Of a stretch of DNA of 64,000 bases, positions 26,699 through 35,019 are shown piece after piece. How positions within the stretch are numbered: the first letter of the stretch is position 1; the number at the start of each line of letters is the position of its first letter. The position numbers and the translations under genes were made by a program. Below the pieces are notes generated by a model that was given only the letters and a program-made list of their open reading frames with translations, had not been told where the DNA came from and did not search any database. The stretch spans positions 1 to 64,000 of the forward strand of contig NZ_RHQM01000009.1 in the NCBI RefSeq assembly GCF_003935375.1, in the 5' to 3' direction. The stretch comes from Stutzerimonas xanthomarina (GTDB lineage Bacteria > Pseudomonadota > Gammaproteobacteria > Pseudomonadales > Pseudomonadaceae).

Positions 26699-27271
26699 AT
26701 GAACTATCTCGCTCATCTTCATCTTGGCGGCCCCGGCCCCGCTGACATGCTCGGCAGTCTTTACGGGGACTTCGTCAAAGGTCCGCTGCAGGGCCGCCTG
26801 CCGGCCCAGATCGAAGCAGGCATCCGTCTGCATCGGCAGATCGATGCCTTCACCGACAGCCATCCGCTGGTGCTGCAGGCCAAAGCGCGCTTTCCCAGCG
26901 AGCGTCGCCGCTACGCCGGGATACTGCTGGACCTGTTCTTCGATCATTGTCTGGCGGCGAACTGGGCGGATTACGCCGGCGAACCGCTGGACCAGTTCAC
27001 CCGGCGCGCCTACCGAGCGCTGGCCGATGAGCCCGCGCTGCCTGGCAAGCTCGCCGTGATCGCACCGCATATGGCGGCACACGACTGGCTCGGCAGTTAC
27101 CGTGAATTCGAGGTACTGGGCAGGGTGCTGGCGAACATGGGCCGTCGCCTGAGCCGGCCGGATGGCCTGGCCGGCGGGCTGGAAGAGCTGGAGCAGCTGT
27201 ACGACCCGCTGCTCGAGGACTTCCGCCACTTCTACCCGCAGCTGCAGCAGTTCGCCAAGGCAGCGATGTAG
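26699..27271 (+). CDS. acpH: Acyl carrier protein phosphodiesterase
   Basis: A 190-residue protein of the AcpH (DUF479) family, which removes the 4'-phosphopantetheine arm from holo-ACP. MNYLAHLHLGGPGPADMLGS, GDFVKGPL, HRQIDAFTDSHPLV and ILLDLFFDHCLAANW are the conserved blocks, containing the His/Asp metal ligands of the HD-like fold. The start is ATG 26699 without a strong ribosome-binding site, 34 bases after olsA, so it may be part of that operon. The context with acyl-ACP-using OlsB fits a role in ACP turnover (inference). Confidence 0.9.
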   Translation: MNYLAHLHLGGPGPADMLGSLYGDFVKGPLQGRLPAQIEAGIRLHRQIDAFTDSHPLVLQAKARFPSERRRYAGILLDLFFDHCLAANWADYAGEPLDQFTRRAYRALADEPALPGKLAVIAPHMAAHDWLGSYREFEVLGRVLANMGRRLSRPDGLAGGLEELEQLYDPLLEDFRHFYPQLQQFAKAAM

Positions 27272-27286
27272 CGCGAACGCCCCGTA

Positions 27287-28063
27287 CTACTGCGCATAGC
27301 CCGGGCTTTGCGCATCCAGCTTGCGCAACAGACCGGGCCATGCCAGCGCGCCGCCCATGCCCGAGCGAGTGCGGGTCACGCCCGCTGCCATGGCCTTCGC
27401 ACCGGCTAGAATCTGCTCCGGAATGGCGATCAGCTCGCTGCCACCGGTCTGCGCCATGACCTGGATTTCACAGGCGCGCTGGAAGATGAACATCATCAGA
27501 AAGGTATCGGCGATGCTGCTACCGCAGGTCAGCAGACCGTGGTTGTGCAGCAGCATGAAAGCGGTTTCGCCAAGATCGGCCTGCAGACGCGCCTTCTCGT
27601 CGTGATTCAGCGCCACACCCTCATAGCCATGCGTCGAAAGACTGGCCAGCACGAACAGTGACTGCTGGCTGATCGGTAGCACGCCCTGACGCTGGGCCGA
27701 GACCGCCACCCCGGCGGCGGTATGAGTGTGCATGACGCAGGCGACGTCGTGGCGAACCTCATGCACGGCGCTGTGAATGGTGTACCCAGCGGGATTGATC
27801 TCGTACGGGCTGTCCGTCACTTTGTTGCCGGCCAGATCGACTTTCACCAGGCTGGACGCGGTGATTTCGTGAAACATCAGCCCGTATGGGTTGATCAGAA
27901 AGTGATCGGTTTCGGGAATCTTGGCCGAGATGTGCGTGAAGATCAGGTCATCCCAGCCATGCAGCGCGACCAGTCGGTAACAGGCCGCCAGATCGACCCG
28001 CGCCTGCCATTCGGCGGGGCTCACTTGGGTTTCCAAAGAAGGCAAAGCGTGCAGCGCAGTCAT
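27287..28063 (-). CDS. Class II aldolase/adducin family protein
   Basis: A 258-residue zinc-dependent class II aldolase/adducin-domain protein. ARVDLAACYRLVALHGWDDL, INPYGLMFHEITASSLVKVD, VMHTHTAAGVAVSA (two metal His) and FMLLHNHGLLTCG (further His) are the family landmarks. Members act on sugar phosphates such as fuculose- or ribulose-phosphate, but many bacterial paralogues are uncharacterised; substrate here unknown. I chose ATG 28063 with AGAGG seven bases ahead rather than the GTG three codons upstream. Confidence 0.88.
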   Translation of the reverse strand: MTALHALPSLETQVSPAEWQARVDLAACYRLVALHGWDDLIFTHISAKIPETDHFLINPYGLMFHEITASSLVKVDLAGNKVTDSPYEINPAGYTIHSAVHEVRHDVACVMHTHTAAGVAVSAQRQGVLPISQQSLFVLASLSTHGYEGVALNHDEKARLQADLGETAFMLLHNHGLLTCGSSIADTFLMMFIFQRACEIQVMAQTGGSELIAIPEQILAGAKAMAAGVTRTRSGMGGALAWPGLLRKLDAQSPGYAQ

Positions 28064-28167
28064 CGAGGGCACCTCTTGTTATTGTCGTGAAGATGCCCTG
28101 GATTCTAGCCAGCCGCTATTGGCCCAGCAGTTGCCCTTGCAGCCAGGCCGCTGACCCGGCGAGCCAC

Positions 28168-28620
28168 TCAGGCACGCAAGGCCGCCGCGAAGGTTTCCAG
28201 CCACGGTTCGGCGTCGCTTTCCGGCGTCACCGTCTCGCTGGCGTCGAGGCGCAGCATCTCTACGACTTCCCGCACGCCGAGCTCGGCATAGAGCTCACGA
28301 ATCAGCTCGCCGCCACCACAGAAGGTGTCGCCGTAGCTGGCATCGCCAAGGGCGATGACGCCTCCGGGCAAACCGCTCCAGGCGGGAAACTGATCGCGAA
28401 TTGCCGAGTACAACGGAATGAAGCTGTCCGGCAGCTCACCCATGCCGGTAGTCGAGGTCACGACCAGCAGCGCTTCGGGTGCGAACTCTAGAATCTGCGG
28501 CAGCTGGGCGCGGGGATCGTGCCAGGTTTCGAAACCGGCGGCTTTCAGCTGGTGTTCGGCGTGACGGGCGACATCTTCGGCGGTGCCGTAGACGCTCCCG
28601 GAAAGAATGGCGACTTTCAT
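28168..28620 (-). CDS. Flavodoxin (MioC-like)
   Basis: A 150-residue flavodoxin. The FMN phosphate loop is visible at the N-terminus (VAILSGSVYGTAEDVARHAE), followed by VVTSTTGMGELPDSF and LGDASYGDTFCGGG, which line the isoalloxazine ring. It resembles MioC-type short flavodoxins used in electron transfer to reductases. ATG 28620 has CGGAG upstream. It diverges from the PilZ-like gene. Confidence 0.9.
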   Translation of the reverse strand: MKVAILSGSVYGTAEDVARHAEHQLKAAGFETWHDPRAQLPQILEFAPEALLVVTSTTGMGELPDSFIPLYSAIRDQFPAWSGLPGGVIALGDASYGDTFCGGGELIRELYAELGVREVVEMLRLDASETVTPESDAEPWLETFAAALRA

Positions 28621-28853
28621 GTGCGCTCCGAGGCAATCAAAGCTGCGCATTATGCCGCAATCGCCAAGTCTGGTCGGCACACCCTGCTCAGGCGAAGCCG
28701 TCCATCCAGAAAACGTGCAGCCTGCGGAACCACTATCGAGCCCATTTGTCATAGGGCCGATTGCCCCATCGCGACCATACCGGTTGCAGGCGTGTAGCGG
28801 CCCCACCGCGCGACGCCAAACGTGGAGGGCACTGTCCCTCCGAGGGTATCCGC

Positions 28854-29480
28854 ATGGCGGAAGAGACGATTCTCAGCAAAGACGAACTGACCTTCATCCG
28901 CAAGTTGATGCAGCGCAACGGCAGCACCAGCGCTGAGCGCACGACAGGCTTTCGGATCGACGGCGGCGCGCAATCCAACGAATTGCTGCTGCAGCTGGCC
29001 GCTCGCGCCAACCTGTCGTTGCAGGCGGAATTCGAGGATTTTCGCATGTCCTTCCCGCTGCAGCTCAGGGAAGACGAACTACACAGCCTCGACCTGCAGC
29101 TGGCACCTCCGGTGATCTACGAGCGCGGGCCAACCACGCGTGCCTGGCGCCTGCACCTGGACCAGCCGCTGCCTCTGCTGGAAAACGATGGTGGTGAAAG
29201 CTCGCTCAGCGTGCACGAGCTGTCTCCGCACGGCCTGCTGGTGGATGCCGGCGGACACCGCAAGCCGCCCAAGCACTTCCACCTGCGCCTGGCGCTGCCC
29301 GACGACGGCCCGCTGGAAATCGATGCCCATCGCGTTCGCGAGCTGACCGGCGGGCGGGCCGCCTACGAAGTCGAATTCACCCAGGAAAAGGACGCCGAGC
29401 GGATCCGCTCCTTCCTCTATCGCCAGCATCAGCGCCTCCACCCAGATTTGCAGCCAGAGCTGCCGGCCGATCTGGTGTAA
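28854..29480 (+). CDS. PilZ-like domain protein with N-terminal extension
   Basis: A 208-residue cytosolic protein. Residues ~95-190 look like a PilZ-type barrel: TRAWRLHLDQPLPLLE, then SVHELSPHGLLVDAGG, which matches the xLSxxG motif. The N-terminal Arg pair of a canonical c-di-GMP site is not evident, so binding is uncertain. The first ~90 residues (LSKDELTFIRKLMQRNGST and ELLLQLAARANLSLQAEF) form a separate, mostly helical region. GAGGG precedes ATG 28854. It lies directly upstream of folM, as a similar gene does in P. aeruginosa. Confidence 0.7.
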   Translation: MAEETILSKDELTFIRKLMQRNGSTSAERTTGFRIDGGAQSNELLLQLAARANLSLQAEFEDFRMSFPLQLREDELHSLDLQLAPPVIYERGPTTRAWRLHLDQPLPLLENDGGESSLSVHELSPHGLLVDAGGHRKPPKHFHLRLALPDDGPLEIDAHRVRELTGGRAAYEVEFTQEKDAERIRSFLYRQHQRLHPDLQPELPADLV

Positions 29481-29546
29481 GCTGCCACGCCTGTAGCGAC
29501 CGCCTCAACCTGTGGGCGGTCCGCCCATTACAGACAGTGGATTTTC

Positions 29547-30251
29547 ATGCATCAGGCCCCGATTCTCATCACCGGAGCCAGCCAGCGGATCGGGCTGCAT
29601 TGTGCCGAGCGACTGCTGGAAGACGGCTTCCCGGTCATCCTTACCTACCGCCGCGAACGCGACAGCATCGACCGGCTTCGCGCCCTTGGCGCACAGGCGC
29701 TGCAGGCGGACTTCAGCGATGAAACCGGCATCACCACCTTTATCAGCGCTCTCAAGCAGCAGACCGACTGCCTGCGGGCCATCGTGCACAACGCCTCCGA
29801 ATGGCGCCCGGATACCCCCGGGCAGGAAGCCGAGGCGTTCCGCCAGCTGTTCCAGGTGCATATGCTCGCGCCCTACCTGATCAACCTGCACTGCGCCGAA
29901 CTGCTGCGCCGCGGCGGGCCGGCGGACATCGTGCACATCGGCGACGACGTGACCCGCAAGGGCAGCAAGAAGCACATCGCCTATGCTGCGAGCAAAGCGG
30001 GCCTGGACAACCTGACACTATCTTTCGCCACCAGCCTGGCGCCGGCGATCAAGGTCAATGGCATCGCCCCGGCGCTGATCCAGTTCAACCCGGACGACGA
30101 CGCCGAATATCGCCGCAAGGCGCTGGCCAAATCCGCGCTGGGCATCGAACCCGGTGCCGAGGTGATCTACCAGAGTCTGCGTTACCTGCTCGACAACCCT
30201 TATGTCACCGGCACCACACTGACCGTGAACGGCGGCCGCCACCTGATCTGA
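29547..30251 (+). CDS. folM: Dihydromonapterin/dihydrofolate reductase FolM
   Basis: A 234-residue short-chain dehydrogenase. The NADP-binding motif ITGASQRIGLHCAE carries Arg in place of the common Gly/Ser, as in pteridine reductases; AIVHNASEW and YAASKAGLDNLTLSF (catalytic Tyr-Lys) follow. FolM reduces dihydromonapterin to tetrahydromonapterin, the cofactor of phenylalanine hydroxylase in pseudomonads. It is followed after 18 bases by folX, which makes the monapterin precursor, confirming the pathway assignment. The start ATG 29547 has a weak site. Confidence 0.92.
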   Translation: MHQAPILITGASQRIGLHCAERLLEDGFPVILTYRRERDSIDRLRALGAQALQADFSDETGITTFISALKQQTDCLRAIVHNASEWRPDTPGQEAEAFRQLFQVHMLAPYLINLHCAELLRRGGPADIVHIGDDVTRKGSKKHIAYAASKAGLDNLTLSFATSLAPAIKVNGIAPALIQFNPDDDAEYRRKALAKSALGIEPGAEVIYQSLRYLLDNPYVTGTTLTVNGGRHLI

Positions 30252-30269
30252 AGACTGCAAGGAGTCCCC

Positions 30270-30644
30270 ATGCCCCGACTGGAACCCGCGATGGCCCGCA
30301 TCCGCGTCAAGGACCTGCGGCTGCGCACCTACATCGGCATCAAGGAAGAGGAAATCCTCAATCGCCAGGACGTGCTGATCAACCTGACGATGCTCTACCC
30401 CGCTGCGGAAGCGGTGCGCGAGAACGACATCGAACAGGCGCTGAACTACCGCACCATCACCAAGGCAATCATCAAGCACGTCGAAGATAACCGCTTCGCC
30501 CTGCTCGAGCGGCTGACCCAGGAAATTCTCGACCTAGTCATGCGCTACCCGCAGGTGCGCTACGCCGAAGTGGAAGTCGACAAACCCCACGCGCTGCGCT
30601 TCGCCGAGTCCGTATCGATCACCCTGGCTGCGCATCGGGATTGA
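30270..30644 (+). CDS. folX: Dihydroneopterin triphosphate 2'-epimerase
   Basis: A 124-residue FolB/FolX-fold enzyme: [48 protein letters not shown] and the C-terminal [18 protein letters not shown]. The conserved VDKP and the IGIKEEE opening favour FolX over the aldolase FolB, and the neighbouring folM supports it. It epimerises dihydroneopterin triphosphate to the monapterin form. AAGGAGTCCCC precedes ATG 30270. Confidence 0.9.
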   Translation: MPRLEPAMARIRVKDLRLRTYIGIKEEEILNRQDVLINLTMLYPAAEAVRENDIEQALNYRTITKAIIKHVEDNRFALLERLTQEILDLVMRYPQVRYAEVEVDKPHALRFAESVSITLAAHRD

Positions 30645-30720
30645 CCCTGCGCAAGGCTGGCCGGCTCACTGACGCAAGGTTATGATCCGGCCGACCTCAG
30701 CCAACGCCGAGACCCAAGAG

Positions 30721-31010
<290 letters not shown>

Positions 31011-31014
<4 letters not shown>

Positions 31015-31349
31015 ACGACCTGAAGGACTTCCGCGCCAGCCTGCGCAATCGCAACCACGCATTCAGCGAAACGCTTGCCTTCATCGAGGGCGCTTACGAC
31101 TACCAGCCGAGCCGCTTCGTCAACGGTACACTGGAGAACGCTGCCGGCGAGAACGAAGGTTCCTGCAAGACGCTAGGCCTCGCATTGCTTGAAGACTTCA
31201 CGACGGAAGAAGCGCTGCTTGCGTTCGGCGAGCACTATCAGGAGGTCCTGGCCAACCCGAACGGCAGCGACCACCGCAACATCCGCGCGCTCATGGAAAC
31301 CGGCCTGCCGGGCGTGCGTTTCGACACCCAACCGCTCAAGCGTAAGTAA
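31011..31349 (+). CDS. HopJ-family protein
   Basis: A 112-residue protein of the HopJ family: FSETLAFIEGAYDYQPSRF, GENEGSCKTLGLALLEDFT and EEALLAFGEHYQEVLANPNG. The name comes from a type III effector list, but the family is widespread in bacteria without such secretion and is probably a housekeeping protein of unknown role. It overlaps the DUF1244 gene by ATGA and is followed by a palindrome at 31371-31389. Confidence 0.9.
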
Positions 31350-31370
31350 CGCGCATCCATTCGACGGATC

Positions 31371-31531
31371 GAGCCGGCTATGCCGGCTCAATGGGAATAA
31401 AAAGGGTCATCCCAAGCACTTGGGGAAGGCTGAAGGAGCGGATGACCCGAAAACCGTTGAGCGCCACCTTAGCTATCCGCCGAGGCCGCGGATAATTCAG
31501 GTTCTGCATACAACCCATAGTCATCGACTAT
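31371..31531. promoter_or_regulatory. Run of inverted repeats between hopJ-like gene and cysZ
   Basis: Four dyads follow each other: GAGCCGGC-TAT-GCCGGCTC (31371-31389); GGGTCATCC (31404-31412) with GGATGACCC (31440-31448); TATCCGC with GCGGATA near 31470-31492; and ATAGTC-ATC-GACTAT (31517-31531). The first may be a terminator stem for the upstream gene (no T-run). The last fits the T-N11-A pattern of LysR-type operators, so a CysB-like regulator of cysZ is conceivable. Confidence 0.5.
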
Positions 31532-31585
31532 CCCGCTGCGCTACACCCCTCTCGACGAAACACTGCCCTTTTTCAGGAGACGCCA

Positions 31586-32341
31586 ATGCCCGTATCCGCC
31601 CTCTCCGGCCCGCAATACCTGCGAGAAGGCCTGCGCCTGGTGCTCAGCCCGGGGCTGCGTCTGTTCGTGATCCTGCCGCTGACGGTGAACGTGCTGCTGT
31701 TCTTCGGCCTGATCTGGTTCGCGGTCGGCCAGTTCAGCAGCTGGGTCGACACCTTCATGCCCAACCTGCCAACCTGGCTCGCCTTTCTCGAATACATCCT
31801 CTGGCCGCTGTTCGTCGTGCTGGTGGTACTGATGGTGTTCTTCAGCTTCACCATGCTGGCCAACATCATCGCCGCACCGTTCAACGGCTTTCTGGCGGAA
31901 AAGGTCGAGGTAGTGGTGCGCGGCGAAGACGCAGCGCCGCCTTTCAGCTGGGCCGAGCTGCTGGCCATGCTGCCCCGCACGATTGGCCGCGAGCTGCGCA
32001 AGCTGGGCTATTTCGCACCGCGCGCGCTGGCGTTGCTGGTGCTTTCATTCATCCCCGTGCTGAACCTTGTTGCCGCGCCTTTATGGCTGCTGTTCGGCGT
32101 GTGGATGATGGCAGTGCAATACATCGACTACCCGGCGGACAACAACAAGCTGAGCTGGGCGGACATGATGGGCTGGTTGCGCCAGCGACGCTGGCAGAGC
32201 CTGAGCTTTGGTGCGGTGACTTATGCGGCGTTGCTGGTGCCGGTGCTGAACCTGCTGATCATGCCAGCGGCCGTGGCGGGAGCGACGCTGTTCTGGGTAA
32301 GGGAAGGCGGGCCGAATCGGCAGCTGGACCGACCTGCGTAG
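31586..32341 (+). CDS. cysZ: Sulfate transporter CysZ
   Basis: A 251-residue inner-membrane sulfate uptake protein. [20 protein letters not shown] is the typical opening; hydrophobic segments follow ([78 protein letters not shown]), with [13 protein letters not shown] and [17 protein letters not shown] between, all CysZ signatures. CAGGAG precedes ATG 31586. The gene stops 28 bases before a tRNA-Leu fragment. Confidence 0.93.
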   Translation: MPVSALSGPQYLREGLRLVLSPGLRLFVILPLTVNVLLFFGLIWFAVGQFSSWVDTFMPNLPTWLAFLEYILWPLFVVLVVLMVFFSFTMLANIIAAPFNGFLAEKVEVVVRGEDAAPPFSWAELLAMLPRTIGRELRKLGYFAPRALALLVLSFIPVLNLVAAPLWLLFGVWMMAVQYIDYPADNNKLSWADMMGWLRQRRWQSLSFGAVTYAALLVPVLNLLIMPAAVAGATLFWVREGGPNRQLDRPA

Positions 32342-32368
32342 ACGTCAGGCGTCGCACTCCGCGGTCGC

Positions 32369-32417
32369 GGTTCTAGCGCCGCAAAGTGTGAGAGTTCGAG
32401 TCTCTCCGTCCGCACCA
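32369..32417 (+). pseudogene. 3' fragment of tRNA-Leu (attachment-site-like scar)
   Basis: Forty-nine bases match the 3' half of a tRNA-Leu: the distal anticodon arm (GGTTCTAGCGCCGC), the variable arm, a complete T-arm (GAGAG-TTCGAGT-CTCTC), the acceptor strand CGTCCGC and an encoded ACCA. The 5' half, including GCGGACG that should pair with the acceptor strand, is absent upstream. Identity begins at the anticodon loop, where tyrosine integrases often cross over, so this looks like the att duplicate left by an integrative element. A simple deletion is the alternative. Confidence 0.8.
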
Positions 32418-32483
32418 CGTCACATGCTGACAGCTCAGCGTGAAGGCCTGGCGAGATCGGATGCTGCCGGGTAAGGGGAAATC

Positions 32484-32507
32484 GGCAGCCAGATCACCCT
32501 GGCTGCC
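32484..32507 (-). terminator. Terminator-like hairpin after the old yellow enzyme gene
   Basis: GGCAGCCA (32484-32491) pairs with TGGCTGCC (32500-32507). On the minus strand the stem is followed by GATTTCCCCTT, a weak T-tract, just past the stop at 32516. Confidence 0.6.
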
Positions 32508-32515
32508 GCCCTCAC

Positions 32516-33625
32516 TCACGCCAGCGTCTTCAACGCCTCACGACTGAACGGCAGAATCTCTTCCATCCGCCCTTCACGCACCTTAACCGCCCAATCCGGA
32601 TCGCAGATCAGCGCACGCCCCACCGCCACCAGATCGAACTCCTGCTTGTTCAGACGCTCCAGCAATCCCTCGATGTTGGCCGGCTGCGCCACCTTGTCGG
32701 TCTTGACCATGAACTGCAGGAATTCGCCATCCAAGCCGACACTGCCGACGGTGATGGTCGGCTTGCCGGTCAGTTGGCGGGTCCAACCGGCCAGATTGAG
32801 ATCGGAGCCTTCGAACTCCGGTTCCCAGAAACGGCGCGTCGAGCAATGGAAGATGTCCACGCCGGCCGCCGACAGCGGGGCCAGGAAGTCGCCGAGCTCT
32901 TCGGGCGACTGCACCAGGCGCGCCGTGTAGTCCTGCTGCTTCCACTGCGAGAAGCGGAAGATAATCGGGAAATCAGGGCCGACCGCTGCACGTACGGCCT
33001 GCACCAGCTCGATGGCGAAGCGCGAGCGGTTGGCCAGGCTGCCGCCGTACTCATCGGTGCGCTGATTGCTGCCTTCCCAGAAGAACTGGTCAATGAGGTA
33101 GCCGTGGGCACCGTGGATTTCCACGCCGTCCATGCCTATCGCCTGAGCATCGCGGGCAGCCTGAGCGAATGCTTCGATCACATCCTGGATGTCTTGCTTG
33201 GTCATGCCATGAACGACGACCTGGCCGTCCTTCTGCTTCTCCGTCGGGCCGTAACCGACGACCTCCGGCTCCGGCTCGGTGCCCTTGCGGCGCACGTTAC
33301 CGACGTGCCAGAGCTGCGGGACGATCTTGCCGCCAGCGGCGTGCACCGCATCGACCACAGCCTTCCAGCCAGCCAGCGCATCTTCACCGTAGAAACGCGG
33401 CACATGGGGATAACCGTTCGCCGCGGCGTGACCGACCGTGGTGCCCTCGGTGATGATCAGCCCGACCCCGGAGGCGGCACGACGGCGGTAGTACTCGACC
33501 ACATCGGCAGTGGGTACGCCGTTAGGCGAGAACGAACGGGTCATCGGCGCCATGACCACACGGGTCGGCAAACGGAGAGCACCCAACTCAAAGGGCTGAA
33601 ACAAGGCTTGTACGCTGGCGGTCAT
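32516..33625 (-). CDS. Old yellow enzyme-family NADH:flavin oxidoreductase (NemA-like)
   Basis: A 369-residue FMN-dependent ene-reductase-type barrel. LRLPTRVVMAPMTRSFSPNG, GLIITEGTTVGHAAANGYP, IVPQLWHVG, GVEIHGAHGYLIDQFFWEGS and DEYGGSLANRSRFAIELV are diagnostic, with the His pair of the substrate site in EIHGAHGY. Such enzymes reduce electrophilic alkenes, nitro compounds and N-ethylmaleimide. Its ATG overlaps the stop of the TetR gene upstream (ATGA), an arrangement like nemR-nemA of E. coli, so induction by reactive electrophiles is likely (inference). Confidence 0.92.
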   Translation of the reverse strand: MTASVQALFQPFELGALRLPTRVVMAPMTRSFSPNGVPTADVVEYYRRRAASGVGLIITEGTTVGHAAANGYPHVPRFYGEDALAGWKAVVDAVHAAGGKIVPQLWHVGNVRRKGTEPEPEVVGYGPTEKQKDGQVVVHGMTKQDIQDVIEAFAQAARDAQAIGMDGVEIHGAHGYLIDQFFWEGSNQRTDEYGGSLANRSRFAIELVQAVRAAVGPDFPIIFRFSQWKQQDYTARLVQSPEELGDFLAPLSAAGVDIFHCSTRRFWEPEFEGSDLNLAGWTRQLTGKPTITVGSVGLDGEFLQFMVKTDKVAQPANIEGLLERLNKQEFDLVAVGRALICDPDWAVKVREGRMEEILPFSREALKTLA

Positions 33626-34281
33626 CGATCGACTCCTGTGGCATTGGTCAAGGCAGCCGGGCGCTCATGCCCCGGCGAAGTTATTGCAGCCGGCGCCAAC
33701 AGGCGTTCGAGCTGCTGGAAAAACACCTGCAAAGGCGCAACGCTGCCGCTCACTTTCATGCGCAACAGCGCACCTTCCCAGGCGTTGCTTATGAATTCCG
33801 CCTGCACTGCACAATCGCAATCGGCCGCAATCTCTCCAGCGACACGCGCCTGTTCGAGGCAGGCCGTAAGCAACTCGACCGATTGCGTCAGTATCGCGCT
33901 GAGCCGTTTGGCGATGGCCGGGCACAGCTCGGCCATCTCGAAGCTGAGGCTGCCGATGAAGCAGTGATATTCGGGCTTTTCCTGGCGGGCGAAGTGCGCA
34001 ACGAGATCGGCGTAGTAGTCGAGGATGCGCTGCCGGGGCGAGACTGCTGAGTTGCTCAGCGCCGCCTGATAGCGCTCCAGCCGGGGCGCATAGATATAGT
34101 CCAGCGCCTGCAGGGCGAAGTCTTCCTTGCTCGCGAAGTAGTGATAGAACGAGCCCTTGGGAATACCGGCCGCCTGGACGATTTCCTGGACACCGGTGCC
34201 GTGATAGCCGCGGCGGGTCATCACCCGGGCACCCTTGGACAGGATCAGGTCGCGCTTGTCGTTGCGTGCTGGATTGGTCAT
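33622..34281 (-). CDS. TetR-family repressor (NemR-like)
   Basis: A 219-residue TetR regulator. The helix-turn-helix is GYHGTGVQEIVQAAGIPKGS followed by FYHYFASKEDFALQAL (residues about 20-55); the ligand-binding domain contains Cys residues (EYHCFIGSLSF, CPAIAKRL, TACLEQARVAG, DCDCAVQ) that could sense electrophiles as NemR does. ATG 34281 was chosen (MTNPARNDKRDLILS). A palindrome GACCGGTC lies just upstream at 34295-34302, probably its operator. It is translationally coupled to the ene-reductase gene. Confidence 0.88.
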   Translation of the reverse strand: MTNPARNDKRDLILSKGARVMTRRGYHGTGVQEIVQAAGIPKGSFYHYFASKEDFALQALDYIYAPRLERYQAALSNSAVSPRQRILDYYADLVAHFARQEKPEYHCFIGSLSFEMAELCPAIAKRLSAILTQSVELLTACLEQARVAGEIAADCDCAVQAEFISNAWEGALLRMKVSGSVAPLQVFFQQLERLLAPAAITSPGHERPAALTNATGVDR

Positions 34282-34294
34282 GCAGCGAGAATAT

Positions 34295-34302
34295 GACCGG
34301 TC
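34295..34302. promoter_or_regulatory. Putative NemR-type operator
   Basis: A perfect palindrome GACCGGTC sits 14 bases before the repressor start. It matches the core of the GACC/GGTC dyads bound by NemR-like repressors, which supports autoregulation of the repressor/ene-reductase pair. Confidence 0.5.
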
Positions 34303-34422
34303 GTCTCGCCGGCACAGCATCATCCATGACACTTATTCAGCGGCAACCACGGCAAGCATGGCCGGTATATCCAGTACTCAAGAAAGAGAACGCGACCGCG
34401 CCTACGGTCGCAGAACTGCAGA

Positions 34423-34905
34423 TCAGGCCAGGGCGGTTTCGATCGCCTGGATCAGGGCAGGGTCGTCGGGCGTGGTGCGAGGTGAGAAACGGGCCAGCAC
34501 ACGGCCGTCCTTGCCCACCAGGAACTTCTCGAAGTTCCAGGTGATGTCCCCCGGAAAATCGGCACCTTCGCCAGCCAGCAAACGATACAGCGGATGGCGC
34601 TGCGGACCGTTCACCTCAAGCTTGCCGCTCAGAGGAAAGCTCACACCATAGTTGAGTGTGCAGAACGAGCGGATTTCCTCATCGCTGCCCGGCTCCTGCG
34701 CAGCGAACTGATTGCATGGCACGCCCAGCACGCTGAAGCCGCGGGCAGCGTATTGCTGCTGCAGCCGCTCCAGGCCGGCGTACTGCGGGGTCAGCCCGCA
34801 CTGCGAAGCGACGTTGACCACCAGCGTGATCCGATCGCCGAACTGCGCCAACGGCAGCTCCTCGCTGCCCAGGCCTGGCAACACCAATTGGTGGAATGCG
34901 CTCAT
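34423..34905 (-). CDS. Glutathione peroxidase family protein
   Basis: A 160-residue thiol peroxidase of the glutathione peroxidase family. The peroxidatic Cys is in LVVNVASQCGLTPQYAGLE, followed by VLGVPCNQFAAQEPGSDEEI and ITWNFEKFLVGKDG (Gln, Trp, Asn of the catalytic tetrad). It uses Cys rather than selenocysteine and may use thioredoxin rather than glutathione, as many bacterial members do. ATG 34905 has GGAG seven bases ahead. It follows the SlyD-like gene on the same strand, with a terminator between. Confidence 0.92.
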   Translation of the reverse strand: MSAFHQLVLPGLGSEELPLAQFGDRITLVVNVASQCGLTPQYAGLERLQQQYAARGFSVLGVPCNQFAAQEPGSDEEIRSFCTLNYGVSFPLSGKLEVNGPQRHPLYRLLAGEGADFPGDITWNFEKFLVGKDGRVLARFSPRTTPDDPALIQAIETALA

Positions 34906-34921
34906 CTCATCTCTCCTAACG

Positions 34922-34955
34922 AAAAAACGCCCCGGCAACGACCGGAGCGCTCTTC
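34922..34955 (-). terminator. Rho-independent terminator of the SlyD-like gene
   Basis: On the minus strand CGCTCCGG pairs with CCGGGGCG (one G-U pair) and is followed by TTTTTTCG. It lies between the SlyD-like and glutathione peroxidase genes. Confidence 0.85.
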
Positions 34956-35019
34956 TTTTCGATCCGCACGACAGCGGTTCCTGCCGCCGTGCCTGCGGAC
35001 GCCTATGCGGCGACCCGGA

